Origin: Aphelocoma coerulescens
Taxonomy: Eukaryota; Chordata; Aves; Passeriformes; Corvidae
Direction of reading: 5' to 3'
NCBI RefSeq assembly: GCF_041296385.1
Contig: NC_091017.1
Span: 46,932,214-46,996,213 of the forward strand
DNA: 64,000 nucleotides
Shown: positions 12,702 to 24,100 of the stretch, piece by piece
How the letters are laid out: each line of letters starts with the position of its first letter
Numbering within the stretch: the stretch's first letter is position 1
Position numbers and translations under genes: made by a program
Notes under the pieces: generated by a model
What the model was told of the DNA's origin: nothing
The model's input: the letters and a program-made list of their open reading frames with translations, nothing else
Database searches by the model: none

Positions 12702-12751
12702 GGTTCCCCCCCACTGTGTATGTTTTCATGAGAAAGCACAGGGCGCTGTGG
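12702..12751 (-). CDS. SORBS2: SORBS2 exon: PQRPV-HENI linker before SH3-3
   Basis: A 50-nt exon, phase 0 in and phase 2 out, encoding PQRPVLSHENIHSGGE plus the first two bases of a Pro codon. It matches the mammalian PQRPVFTHENIQGGGEPFQ linker. The acceptor is catttcag|CCA and the donor is GAACC|gtaagt. A run of seven G (with GAA following) encodes the Gly-Gly pair. It is too short for an ordinary open-frame search and was found by reading for the missing linker. Confidence 0.93.
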
Positions 12752-13496
12752 CTGAAATGAAATGATTTGAAATGTAATAAAGATTTGCAGTTTAAGGTCC
12801 AAATAGTTGGATAGGGGTGTAACACATAGTTGCTCAAGAGTTCATATTCTACCTTGTGTAAAACCATGGCCCATTCTGCCCCCCTTCCAACGCACAAAAA
12901 ATTCTTAAGAGGTATGGCAAACAACTGAATCTTGGCATGTTTAAAGATCTGATTTTTGGAAGTGATAATAAAAACTAAACTGTGAACTTCATCAACAGTC
13001 CATTCTATTTATAGTATAGTACAGTACAAAATTAGAATAGAACCCTGCTGCCTCTTCACTGTGAAACAGAAATAACATTAGAAAAATCAGATGCAACTGA
13101 TGAACATCATACATTCTTTGGGTGAAATATATTTTTAGATAAGCAGAAATAAAATCTCCTATACATAATGGCAGAATCTAGAATATTCACAGATGAACAA
13201 CATACCAATTTACATTACACACACAGAGTACTAACTTGGCAGGCATAACATGCTATGCTTTAGCTAATTCTGTTTCATCTCAAGCCATGCAGGCTGTTGG
13301 GAGGCAAAGAACAGAAAAAATTTTTGAAAGAATACATTTAATTGTGTGAATATAACAATTAACACTTCAACAGAAAAAAGTAGTTTGTATTTCCAGTGCA
13401 AAGCTTTGTGAAAGGAACTATGTTCCTTCTTAATGGAGCATTACTGGCCACTGATATTCAGTACATCTGGATGCAATGGAAATGAAAAATACTAAC

Positions 13497-13881
13497 CTTC
13501 TACAGAAACCATATCCTGCTTAGAAAGTCATTGACTTATACTGATTAGAATCTGGCTGGGGCCAGAAAGTGCAGGAGCAGCTGCTTGGGAAAGCTCTTGA
13601 TATGAGCAGGGATCATATTCTCTGTTGACTGAGGATGCCCTCTGGTCATGCTGTAGAGACAAGTCTGGGAACCGTATCTGTTTTGGGAGTGTGGATATCA
13701 AACATTGCTCATAGCACTTTCTTTCATGAATTGAGTAAACTGCAATCTGATCTTTAAGCCATGGAATTTGTCTTATTGCCCCATGGTTCTCTCTTGGTTT
13801 GACTATTTCAGTCACTCTTTTATCACTCCTGAAGATGATACAGTCTTCCAAGAGAGGAGGCAGCAGTAAACAATCCACAGG
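13497..13881 (-). CDS. Candidate alternative SORBS2 exon with in-frame stop (terminal or poison exon)
   Basis: Acceptor tttttgccatcag|CCT opens a phase-0 frame of 117 codons (PVDCLLLPPLLEDC ... ILISISQ) that stops at TGA 13528-13530. A good donor AAG|gtTAGT follows at 13497, giving a 385-nt exon. Alternatively an ATTAAA at 13337-13342 could end a terminal exon. The middle contains RVTEIVKPRENHGAIRQIPW, resembling the VTEV...REGEHGAIRNIP region of the 819-nt exon upstream. If used, the protein would lose SH3-3 or the transcript would be a target for nonsense-mediated decay. It could still be a chance open frame in the intron; amino-acid composition looks protein-like. Confidence 0.38.
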
Positions 13882-16800
13882 CTGATGGCAAAAATTGAAT
13901 GGAAAAACACAGGATGCAGTTTGTTAGGTTTTTTCCCCCCCTTTCTCTCTCAACATCTCCAGATGAAATTAGTTAAATTTCTTTTCAGCAGTTTCTATGA
14001 ATACGTGCAGAAAATATTGTGAACAGTCTGTACTTTAGACTCTATAGAGTATAAATTTTAAAAGGTGCCTAAATATGCAGGCAGGTAGATCAGAGATTTG
14101 TTTTTTTTTTTAAATTCATATTATTGAATGCTAGGTGGGAAAGAGTTCAAAGAAAAAAAAAATTGTTTATACTCTTTACTGTCTTCTCTCCCTCACTTAA
14201 CTCTCCTCTGCCAGTGTACAAGAAAGATGGATAATTTTTACCAAAGAATAAACAATAAAGATTGCAAATTAAACAGTTCTCAGTAAACCTCCTTCAATGG
14301 CTGGCTTGTCAAGCAAGAGAATAGTCAGAATGCTTTGTATTTAGACTGGAATCTGACCTTACTTGCTGCTAATCTTTCATCAGGTCTGTAACTGAGCTGA
14401 ATGCCAAAGATAGTCAGAGATGCAAAAGAACTCAACCAAGGTTAAGGACTTTTCCTATACACAATGGAAGTAAAAGTCCTAAACAATGCTACAAATGATT
14501 TAATGTGTTGAACATAGTACCAAGCTGGGAAGAAACTGGGTAGGCTAGTATTATCTTCTTTTTCTGCATATGCTTCATAAAATGCTCTATAGCTAATTAA
14601 TTAAGTAGAAATAGATAATAAGAATCAAGGCGACTCATGATTTTCAACTCTGTTATTGCCTCAGAGAAAACAATCTTTTGACAAAATTACAGTCTTGGAG
14701 AAATAGGGTGAAGTAATTGGTGGTATGTCTGAACAGGGCAACCTTGGAGCTTGCTACCTATTTTCCACAATAATGCATTCCACAATAATGCCCCAGCTGA
14801 CATCCAGAAGCTTTCTCCCTGTTTTCTTCCCTAAGCTCTCATTCCTACATACAGTGGCACTGGCTAGACAGGGGACTATTGCAAAGATTTCTAGCTTTCA
14901 ACTGCACCTCAGTTTACTAGACCATCCTACTTCCTGGGAAATATTGCAGGACCTAATCCCAAAAACATTAAAAAGTGTGCCAGTTGTATGCCTGATTTTC
15001 ATGCATGATTGATACTGCACTTGCATGTAAAAGTTCTGTAGAGTCCGGAGCATACAAATTAGGTGCATGGTATGTGCTCTTGTACTTTTGGAATTAAAGT
15101 CATAAATACACTACACATTGACCAATACACTCCTCTTAATACATTCCTCTGGAGTAATGTGCAAAATTAAAATAGGGCTTAATCCCTTTTTTACAGCTCT
15201 CATTCCTAGTTGGACTTTCTGCAAGATGCTGTTTGTCTGCTACTACAAGAATCCTGGCCTTCCTAGCATTGCATTGAGCTGTCTTTCTTCACTGATGAAG
15301 AAAGCACAGTCCCCTCATACCTGGAAGCAAACAGAGGCCTGCCAAAAAGCTGAGACTTTGAAAGTTACACAAACCTGCATATCTTAAGCTAAAATTCAAA
15401 TTTTAAAATTGGAGGCACCAGAAAGACAATCACCTATAATCAGCAGCAACAGCATGGAAAAAAATTCAGCTCTTTACCAGTTTTAAGAGCTAAATGTTAA
15501 GAAACCAATGCAAAGGACAATTAAATCCTAAACTGAAAGTAAAACATAAGCCATAAATTCTCATTCTCATATGGTTTAGGCTGAGGGTGGGGGTTTTGTG
15601 TTTGACTTTTTTTCCCCCCTTTTTCATAATGTAGATAACCTTTTTGAGCAAAGTCCATGCAAACTCTAAACAACCTGACTTTCTGGCTATGTAAAAATAT
15701 TAAGAGTTGTGTTACAGCTATGTTACAGATAAGAAGGGAAAGATTAAAGAGTATTAAAATCTGTAATGACACTGCTTGGGTAAAGAGGACAGTATTGAGT
15801 GAAAAAAATATAGCAGGAGCAAAACATTTTGAAAAGAAGGACGCGGATTCAAAACCAAAAATTCAATCTGTATACGTGCAAAAGCCTGTATACACGCAAT
15901 GAAGAATAAATTTTTGACTCTTAGAGGCTGCAATTTTAATAAACTAAAAATGCTTTGAAAGAGAGGAGTAATTTTAATAAAACCAGACGAAATATAAAGA
16001 ACCAGACTAAATGCAAACATCTTGTCGCACTGGAAATACCATGCAGTACTGCAGAGATACAGAACACTAATAGATTTATATAGTAAGTTCAGACACACAC
16101 AGACCTGTTGCCTTTACTCAGTCATAGCACAGAAGCACAACAGGAAGAAAACATAGCATATGGATAGTATTGAGACACTTGGGTAAAAGCAAAATACTGA
16201 AAGACTAGACACTGAGCTCCTTGTCCATGGAAAAGCTGTTACTGCACACTGGGCATCCAGTACCATACCCTGTGTGAATAGCTGTGACCTCTGACAGGTG
16301 AGCTGCAGGATCTCTTAGTCATCACTGGGCTACGAGGAGGTTTACCCATAACAAATATCTCCCTCTTTAAATTAGCCTAGAAGAACCACAAAAACTTTGT
16401 CAAGTGAGAGTTTAAGAATGAAGCATCATGGGATTTTTGTTGCTTCATTCAGACATGCAAACCAGACATGCTTTTCCTGATGATAAAGAACAACTGTTAC
16501 AGGTAGAAGGAAGGGTACTATTAGTATACAATATTTTCATTGCTATCACTGTATCTTTTTTCCCCAAGGGTTTGCTGCTCTGGCACATGCCCTTACATGT
16601 TACAATTAAAAGATTAATCACATATAGCATATGCAGTTGGAACAGTTACTGCATGTGTACCCATGAAGTAGCTCAAATAGTAACACAGAAAAGCTCAACG
16701 GCACAGAGCAGAAATGCTACCTTAGAAATACCAATGGAAAATGTAATTCCTTGCTGATAAACAAAACACATCCCTTGGATTTGCATTTAGAAAGCAAGTA

Positions 16801-17530
16801 AATACTTGGTGGAAAGTACATAATGAAAATATCCTCATTTTGTTAGCATCACTACAAATCAGCTTCATGTTTGTCAGAATTCAGTTCTTAAGGGGTGTGT
16901 CTGCAGAAAATGTGAATTCTCATGGGCAGGGGTGAGTTGGGGGGAATGTGAGGAGAGTGGAGTGCTATATTACAAACCTTTTCTTAGGTATTTGTGTCTG
17001 TCAGTAGAATGTAACTAAACAAAAAACCAGCCCCCTCTTAGGAGAGGGGTGCATAAGAACAACAAAAAAAAGATACCTAGAGAGGCCAAGGAGGCAGAAA
17101 ACCATCAGCATTTCTCTTTAGGATGTGTCTTCAGACTTCTTCTTTTGGAGGACACATCCCTCCCACCAACATGGTGCAAAGTGACACTTCCCACCTACAG
17201 CTCCTTGTATTCCATTTCCCACATCCCTCGTCACGCTTTAGTTTTGAGCCACATACCAAATATATATACATGTCCACATATCTGTATATATACATATGTA
17301 TGTGTTTTTAAATTAACAAAAATTACTGAAGTAGAAGAACTCTCTGAAGAACCTCCCTGCACCTGTGATATTTGATTCTTCAAAATGTTTTGTTCTTTCT
17401 CCTGTGGCAGTTGAGAGCAGAATTTAATGACGGGCAACATGCATAAAGAGAAGAGGATAGGAATTGTCCCGTCTTCTCAAACCCAGCCTGTGGGCTAAAT
17501 AGCAAGAAATGATGACAGCCAAAACCTGTA

Positions 17531-17569
17531 TAAAATATAGTATAAAGTTATACTTTATACTATATTTTA
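17531..17569. repeat. Perfect 18-bp inverted repeat with 3-nt loop
   Basis: Arms at 17531-17548 and 17552-17569 are perfectly complementary (TAAAATATAGTATAAAGT and its reverse complement) around a TAT loop. The 39-bp palindrome is almost all A/T and would form a cruciform in DNA or a hairpin in the SORBS2 intron RNA. No TSD or transposon family was recognised. Confidence 0.92.
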
Positions 17570-19011
17570 ATCCAACTCTCTATTCTGGCAATGTAATCAG
17601 TGTTGACTGATTAAAACATCTGTCATTGGTAGGAGTTAATCTAATTATTTTGGCAATTCTTAAATAGATAAGTCCATACTGATTTAAGTTTATAAAGAAA
17701 CCTGTTCCTTAGATTTAAAAAATAATTTAAAAAATTTAAAAAATAATTGAAAACAATAATTAAGAGTTAGAAGTCTGTAACAAGACCCCAGACCTGTAGT
17801 TCTTCTTGGTTCTCAGGCTCTTGTGTGTGCAAGATTGAGTCATCCCCATGGTTCTTGGTGTCTTGCCTCCTGCCTTGCCCAATTAAGAGCAACACACTGT
17901 GCCTTGGAGGTTCCCTGGGGCAGATCTTTTAACTCTCAAAACATATATTCCTTCTATTTATTTTCAGCTTGGATTAACACACCTTCCTCAAATAAGGGCA
18001 AAGAATATAAAAATCACCTAAAAATAATTTCAGTGTAGATGAGGAATGTTCTTAATTTGTCTGGTTAGGCTAAGCAAAAGCATCAAAAGCACTATACCAA
18101 CTGCTAAACTATTAAAAGTTGCAGAAACAAGTGCAGTTCTCTGTTTTACCCCTTCTTGGAGGTGAAATAAACCTAAGGTCATGACAGATTCATGCCCTGG
18201 AAAGAAGCCTTATGCCTCTTCCCTACTTCAGAAAAAAAACCCAGGAGATCTGCTTATCTTAAGACTTCCTTAAGTCCTTTGTGTCTGTGTTTTCTGTGAA
18301 TGCACATTGTAAGATGGGGTAGATGTTAAAAAAAATAGAAAAAAAAAGGAGGGTATTTATGACATAGATGTAACGATGCAACGATCACTTTTCTAGGATA
18401 GTTCCTCTTTACATGACTTTTTTTCCTTTTCATTAGCAGATGAATCATCTGGAAGTCAGCACTGCAAACTAACTTTGTCTTTCTAGAGCAAGTTTTCATT
18501 TTTCTGCCACAGAGCTTCAATGCTGACACGAACTGTAGTCCTGAAGAGGGAATAATCCTTGTCCAGTCCTTGACTAACAGAACTGGTATTTAAAACATGA
18601 CTCTCTGCAGTGGTGCTTTACTGTGAAATTTACAGCTGTTCTCCCAAGCTTTGGATTAAAATTGAAAACAGAAACACAAGTGTTATCTAGTTTCTTCATA
18701 CTTGAAGACAGTTCTGTTTCATTCAATTAAGTAAGTTACACTGGTATCCTGGTATGGACCTGAAATTGAGTCGAAGGCTTTCTGCTTTCCTATCATTGGT
18801 ATCTCCTTAAGCTATTTAATTGTATCATAATGGTTATAGTTATACCTTGTGCTTCATTTGAAAAAGGCTTATCTTAATACTCCATTCATTATGTTATTTA
18901 ATATTAGTAAAGAAAACAGTACATCTGAGAAGATCAAACTCAGTGTTAGCCTTGCAGTTATTTAATAGACACGAAGATTTGCAACAATCCATATTCAAGA
19001 GGTGCAGTTAC

Positions 19012-19038
19012 CTTTAGCTGTAGTGAATCTTTCTCCTG
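19012..19038 (-). CDS. Candidate 27-nt SORBS2 microexon (or the 3' end of a longer cassette exon)
   Basis: On the minus strand a very long C/T-rich tract ends in cttacatcag|CAG, followed by nine codons (QEKDSLQLK) and a strong donor AAAG|gtaact. Length and phase (0/0) fit insertion between the 819-nt exon and the 50-nt linker exon. A second AG 3 nt in (NAGNAG) gives 24 nt. Alternatively the exon begins upstream: the same frame is open through ETDSLFHLSSNLPFPSAK and APTSHSVPTASLP, with possible phase-0 acceptors ctctgccaag|GCA (exon start 19122) or gaacatcag|GAG (exon start about 19172). A C/T-rich tract is open by composition, so openness alone is weak evidence. This is not an assured exon. 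Confidence 0.42.
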
Positions 19039-20111
19039 CTGATGTAAGGGTTTAGAGAGGAGAGGAGGTGAGAGGGAAGCAGTAGGCAGGGATGCTGTAG
19101 GAACGGAGTGGGAAGTAGGTGCCTTGGCAGAGGGAAATGGAAGATTAGAAGAAAGGTGGAAAAGAGAATCAGTCTCCTGATGTTCCAGCAGAAAGCGGAG
19201 CCGGCTTAAATGTTTAAGAAATATGAGAAATAACTGTGCTATAAAACTGTTATAAAATCAGCTGAATGATGTCAAATGCATCAAAGGAGACATGTAACTA
19301 ACCTGAACAATCACAAACCTCATGCTAATCTTATTATTAGTCATCTACTTTTCTGGAGAAATTTCTTGCCTCAGAAAGCATAAAAAAAGTTGCCATTTGT
19401 GGCCATGGACTTCACCTCTATTCTTCAGTTTTTCTCCTGTGTTTTTCAGGTCATTTAAGGGTAGAGGTAGCTCGCAAAATTTAATAATATTTAATAATTA
19501 AATAGTTTGACATTTGGCCTAAAGTATTGTCCTACGCACCTGACTTGCATGTTGACAGTCAAAGCAACTGTCTGAAATGTCTGCTGAAGTAAGTGCTGGA
19601 CAGAAAAAAATCTATTCTGAAACTTTGCCTGGAAACAAACTGTGTAGTTATATTGTGGCATTTAATGGCCAGCACGCATTTGGGATAGTTCAGTGATGTA
19701 CTGTCCCAAAGAGGAACTGAGGAGGGCTTCAGGAGGAAGCATTTGTCTAACTGCCAAACACAATCTGATCTGTTACTGTTAGTCAGATTCTCGTAAGAGA
19801 GGCTGCTATAAATACATCAGCTGGTGAGGTGACACCTGTGAAGCACAAACCGCAGAGTCCCTGCAGGAGGTACACGTCCCTCCCTCTGGAGGCTGTTGAC
19901 AGCATTTGCTTGCTGGGGCCTCTCTCTCAAAAGGGGCAGCAGGTAATGGCCCAGTGAGGGAAATGGTTCACTGGCTTTTCATATCAGAAGCTCCTTGGCA
20001 ACCAAGGACAGGAGGGAAAGGACCAGCACAATTGATACATCATGGAATTTACAATTATGCATATGCCTGCTTCTGAGAAGGGACCGTCCCCTAACGCTGA
20101 CAATTTTTCAT

Positions 20112-20225
20112 CATGGAATCACAGAACATACTTTGAGTTTGAAGGGATCTTAAAGATCATGTAGTTCCAACCTCCCTGGCATGGGCAGGGACACCTTTCA
20201 CTAAACCAGCTTGCTCAGAGCTCAG
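20112..20225 (-). mobile_element. CR1 LINE 3' fragment
   Basis: The plus strand reads TGGAATCACAGAA...GAAGGGATCTTAAAGATCATGTAGTTCCAACC...ATGGGCAGGGACACCTTTCACTA in outline. This is the reverse complement of the CR1 retrotransposon 3' end, so the element lies on the minus strand. 5'-truncated copies like this are typical of bird genomes. It is diverged from the consensus I recall, so old. Confidence 0.88.
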
Positions 20226-20354
20226 TTTTATTGAATGCAATTGTGTAAAATTGTGCCTGTGCACAATACAAACATGTAAATACAAGGAAATGCAGAGAAT
20301 AGTTATACTGAATTATCTGAACACAGAAGTCAGGGTTGTCAGAAATTAAAATAC

Positions 20355-21173
20355 CTTATCAATATTTGGTGAAGTGTATCCTTCATAGCAATCCATAGGA
20401 TCTTCTCCACTTGCTATTGGGAATTCTAAATTGTCATGTACCAGATCCTCCTCTATATACAGTCTTGTCAGTTCTTCTGTTGTGTCTTGTGCTCCGCCGT
20501 AGAAATCTTTTTCTTGAGGTTCTGACTGATCCCCTATATTAAGTGGCAGATCTGCAGTACAGATTTCCTCTTCATTTTCAGCACTTGCAGTTAGCACTCT
20601 GGACATGGAACCTCCTTCATATGGCGAAGGGATGTTACGGATAGCACCATGTTCACCTTCTCTTGTAGTATCTGACAAATCTCTAGGTACTTCGATAACT
20701 AAAGGTTCTTCAATAACTAAAGGTACTTCAGTAACTAAAGGGTCAATTATACCTTCTAAGTCTTTATCTTTTCCTGACTTGGTATTGTTGCTGACATGCT
20801 TATATGCTATGTCATGAGATGAGCTGGCTGAAGATGAGACAGAGGGAGATACAAGAAAGGACAGAGGAAGAGCTGTAGGAGAGCTGAGAGACACCTCTGT
20901 GTTTGGCATAAAGTGACCATCCTTAACATGGCGAATGCTATTACCTGGGGCTACCATTTGGGAGGTAACTAATGCTAAAGAATTGAGTTCTTCTAAGTCA
21001 CAAAGAAAACTGTCTGGAAGTGATGGAGAAGTGAAGTTGCACATGTTTGAAGGTGAAAAACCAACAGTCCTTGAAAACAAGTCACTAGAGTCAGCCTGAA
21101 GAATCTTTTGATCAATGTGTGACCAAGAGGAGGAAAGTTGTCTGGAAAGTGGGGTCAGTGCTTGGGAAGGCAA
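20355..21173 (-). CDS. SORBS2: Candidate SORBS2 cassette exon inserted between SH3-2 and SH3-3 (819 nt)
   Basis: A fully open 819-nt segment (273 codons), phase 0 at both ends, between the SH3-2 exon and the SH3-3 linker exon. The acceptor is tttttcttttttgaag|TTG and the donor AAG|gtattt is moderate. The product starts LPSQALTPLSRQLSSSW, is Ser/Pro rich in its first half, carries a three-fold PLV(I/T)E(V/E) repeat near the middle, then REGEHGAIRNIPSPYEGG, and ends with a strongly acidic tail (AENEEEIC, TEELTRLYIEEDL, SGEDPMDCYEGY). No folded domain is evident. SORBS1 carries a large variable insert at the same place, so this is probably the SORBS2 counterpart; I do not recall it from human SORBS2. 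Open length, phase and splice sites support a real exon; expression is unproven. Confidence 0.78.
20689..20742 (-). repeat. Three tandem 18-bp units inside the insert exon
   Basis: Units at 20689-20706, 20707-20724 and 20725-20742 differ at a few positions each. On the minus strand they encode PLVTEV, PLVIEE and PLVIEV. The period is a multiple of three, so unit gain or loss would keep frame. Confidence 0.9.
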
Positions 21174-24100
21174 CTTCAAAAAAGAAAAACATGGGAATTG
21201 AAATAGGTAAGTATGATGGAGAATTAGGATATGAGTAAACTGGAAAAGAAAAATGTCTGTGCCATCATCTGGATTACAGGGTAGAATTTCAGTGACCATA
21301 GGTGTCTGAAATCACTACTACATGAATCAGAACAGCAGGAAAGACATTTGAAACATGATACTGTATCAGGTTCTGGCTTAGGGCATAAATGTCAAACATT
21401 AAGACAGATCTGAATCATTACATTAATGAAGGCAACTGCATTTGATCTACTAAAGTTATGTTACTTATGGTGCTCTATTAGTGAGCCTGTCACAGGTTAT
21501 TAAATCATACAATTAATAATAATGAAGTTTTCTCGAACCATTACTATTATTTTGAGAATAGCATTTTCAGAAGTACACTTCAGGTGTCATTAAATACTTC
21601 TTTCCAAGTATAACAACAAAGGTAATTTCTAATTATTCAAATGTTAATACTTCTACTTTTTCTTAGTACTTCTGAGTAAATGTTTAAGAAACATCTTTAA
21701 TACATTGCATACTTTTATTAAGGCATGAGCAGCTACAGAATGCATTTGTTTTTCAAAAGTAACCCTATTAGTTCAAATGATGTCTACATTTGTGAAAGGT
21801 ACACACATTCAATTGAAATTGGATGTAGGCAGTCAACAATGCTTTTAAAACAGTGACAGCAGTGACAGCAGTACACAACAGTATGCTTTGAGTACCGTTA
21901 CACAATATTGATTGAAGTATCCTTCTGGGAAAAGAAAGGTCCTTGTCTAAGAATGAGAGACTGGTGAGTCATACGTACACAGCATCAGTAGATATCCATT
22001 GCTTCAGTAAATACTGAAAATGCATTTTTGTTACTATTAATCCTCAAAATTAAAATTGAGTAAAAAATATTTTGATCTCATCGTTAGAACTATCCAAAAT
22101 AATTAGATGTACACCTCTTAAGTTATCTGGACTACTACAGACTTTAAGTATTAGTGTAGTAGAGAAAAATAATTTCAAAAGTCTACATTAATATTGCAGA
22201 ATAGACAGGTTAGTTTACTTACCTTCTGCTTGAGTTTTCTTGAGGCAAATAGCTTTATATTATAGTTAGACAAACCTTTGTTACAGAGTCTTCTGTACTA
22301 AAGTGAACAGTATAGACTGATAGAAGGCAGTCTGCTAAAACAGAGCTAGGCTGTTACAGCAATATTCAGTCTCTTTCCCTCATCTTTTCTCTTAAACAAG
22401 GGTCCCTAACCTGTGGTTTTAAGGTCAGTAATACTGCTGAGGAGACTTCACCATTTTTACTTTCCCATGGCTATAAGCTGCGCTAGATCTAAAGATATAG
22501 ATGGATTAGGCCAAGTTATGAAGAGCAAAACTTGCTTATTTATTTTATTGCCATTAGGCCAGACAAGTTTACTGCAATTGCTCTAGAAACAAGGAGAGAT
22601 ATGTGGTAAAAAACTCCAAAGGAATAGGGAAAGTGGTATCAGAAAGTGTGGTAAACCCTAGAACACCTTCAGGACTGCTGAAATTCTTCTAGGTAGTCAG
22701 GAACAAAACGTCTTCTTCATGGTATTGCCATTTCTGAATACAGCTGAATTCAGGAAAAAGATGTCTGTTTAAGAATCTCAGTAGAAGTTGGTGGTTTTGG
22801 GGTTTTCTTCACCTATCATTGCAGAAGTATCCGATGTTAAAAAGAAGGCTTCTACCAATTCCCTTCCCCCATGAACTAATTTAGTAATAACTAACTTAGT
22901 AATAATGGCAGGATAGTTTTGTAATATGGATGTAAATGTTCTGAAGCACCACCTGTGCTCAACAAGGATTATGGAACTTTAGCAGGATACCTTAGAGACA
23001 AGCCTGCTCCATAGAAAATAGGGAGAGGCATCTCTGGAATATGGAGCACTTAAGCTCCCTCATACTCTTGACTTGCCTTCAGGACCCTCTGGATTCCTGT
23101 AACAGTAAGGGGCCCTAGCTTATTAATACCTCAGTTGGCAGCTACAGAATTTGATGCTACTTGAACCAGTTTTGTGGTAATAGAAGAGAGAGGATCTAGT
23201 TCTCTGCTGTGACACATTCTGGAAAACCAGACAAGACCTGTTCTAGCAACTGTCCCAAACTAATATTTAGTCATAAGTAATATTTTCAGAGGCTACTGTT
23301 GCCTATAAATGACATCTTTTGGTAGCTTTTTACAACCCCAAAGCAGTAAGCAAATGTGGAACTTATTTCAAAGTTGAAGCATGTGAATGACCACCAAGTA
23401 TACAAGTAGACAGAAGAAGAAAAAGGGGTCAAAACCAAATGAAACATGGATTAAAATCAGGGTAAGTAAGTTTATAATTACACACAAAACCTACTGCCCA
23501 TGCTGAAGAGATAAGCAACAAAGGTGAAGAGGAAGATCTAGAAAAGTTTCTATCTTGAATGTTCAAAATAATTGATAACATGTTAATTCTAAGCACAGTT
23601 TGTATGCAGAAGCTTCCTTAGTTTCTTTCACTGCCAAAAATGTTACGTTCCCCGCACAGGTGACTGTGAAGCCTCACAGGTGAATGATAAACCAGAACAC
23701 AGGAATCTTTCTGCAGCATTGTCCCGGTTTGAGACAAGTCACCCCAAGACAAGCATCCTGTAGTATGATATGTAGTGGTTATCTAGACTAGGAAGGAAAA
23801 CAATTTGGAACCTACGATACACATCTGGTGTGAACAGTATACAACCATAAAGGTCTGAATCCAAGTTCATTAACAATGTGATGACAATCATCTCTCTCAC
23901 TCCTAAATGAAACAATACTGTCAGTTTGTACCGCTCCAAAGAATGTACCAACAGCCTCCTCCAAGACTGCGAATGGCAAAAGGAGGAAGGTTTTGGTACA
24001 GAATCACTGGCTGTTCTCCTTTGCTTCAAATGGTACAGAACTGGTCTTGGCAAAGCGTGTCTTGCATGCTTATGGAACTGTAGGCTTTTAGGACAGCTGT

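Larger units (their letters stand above)
12752..20354 (-). other. SORBS2: SORBS2 intron region with candidate alternative exons
   Basis: 7.6 kb between the 819-nt insert exon and the 50-nt linker exon. It contains the candidate stop-bearing exon (13497-13881), the candidate microexon (19012-19038), an AT palindrome (17531-17569), an AT/AC-rich tract (about 17260-17312) and a CR1 3' end (20112-20225). The several plus-strand frames here (for example 14725-15012, 15118-15387, 16428-16757) show no recognisable protein features. Confidence 0.8.

Noticed and set aside
23739..24053. 104-codon minus-strand frame next to the SH3-2 exon
   Set aside because: It overlaps LTR-like sequence and lacks a clean phase-0 acceptor/donor pair; the adjacent 819-nt exon is a far better candidate.
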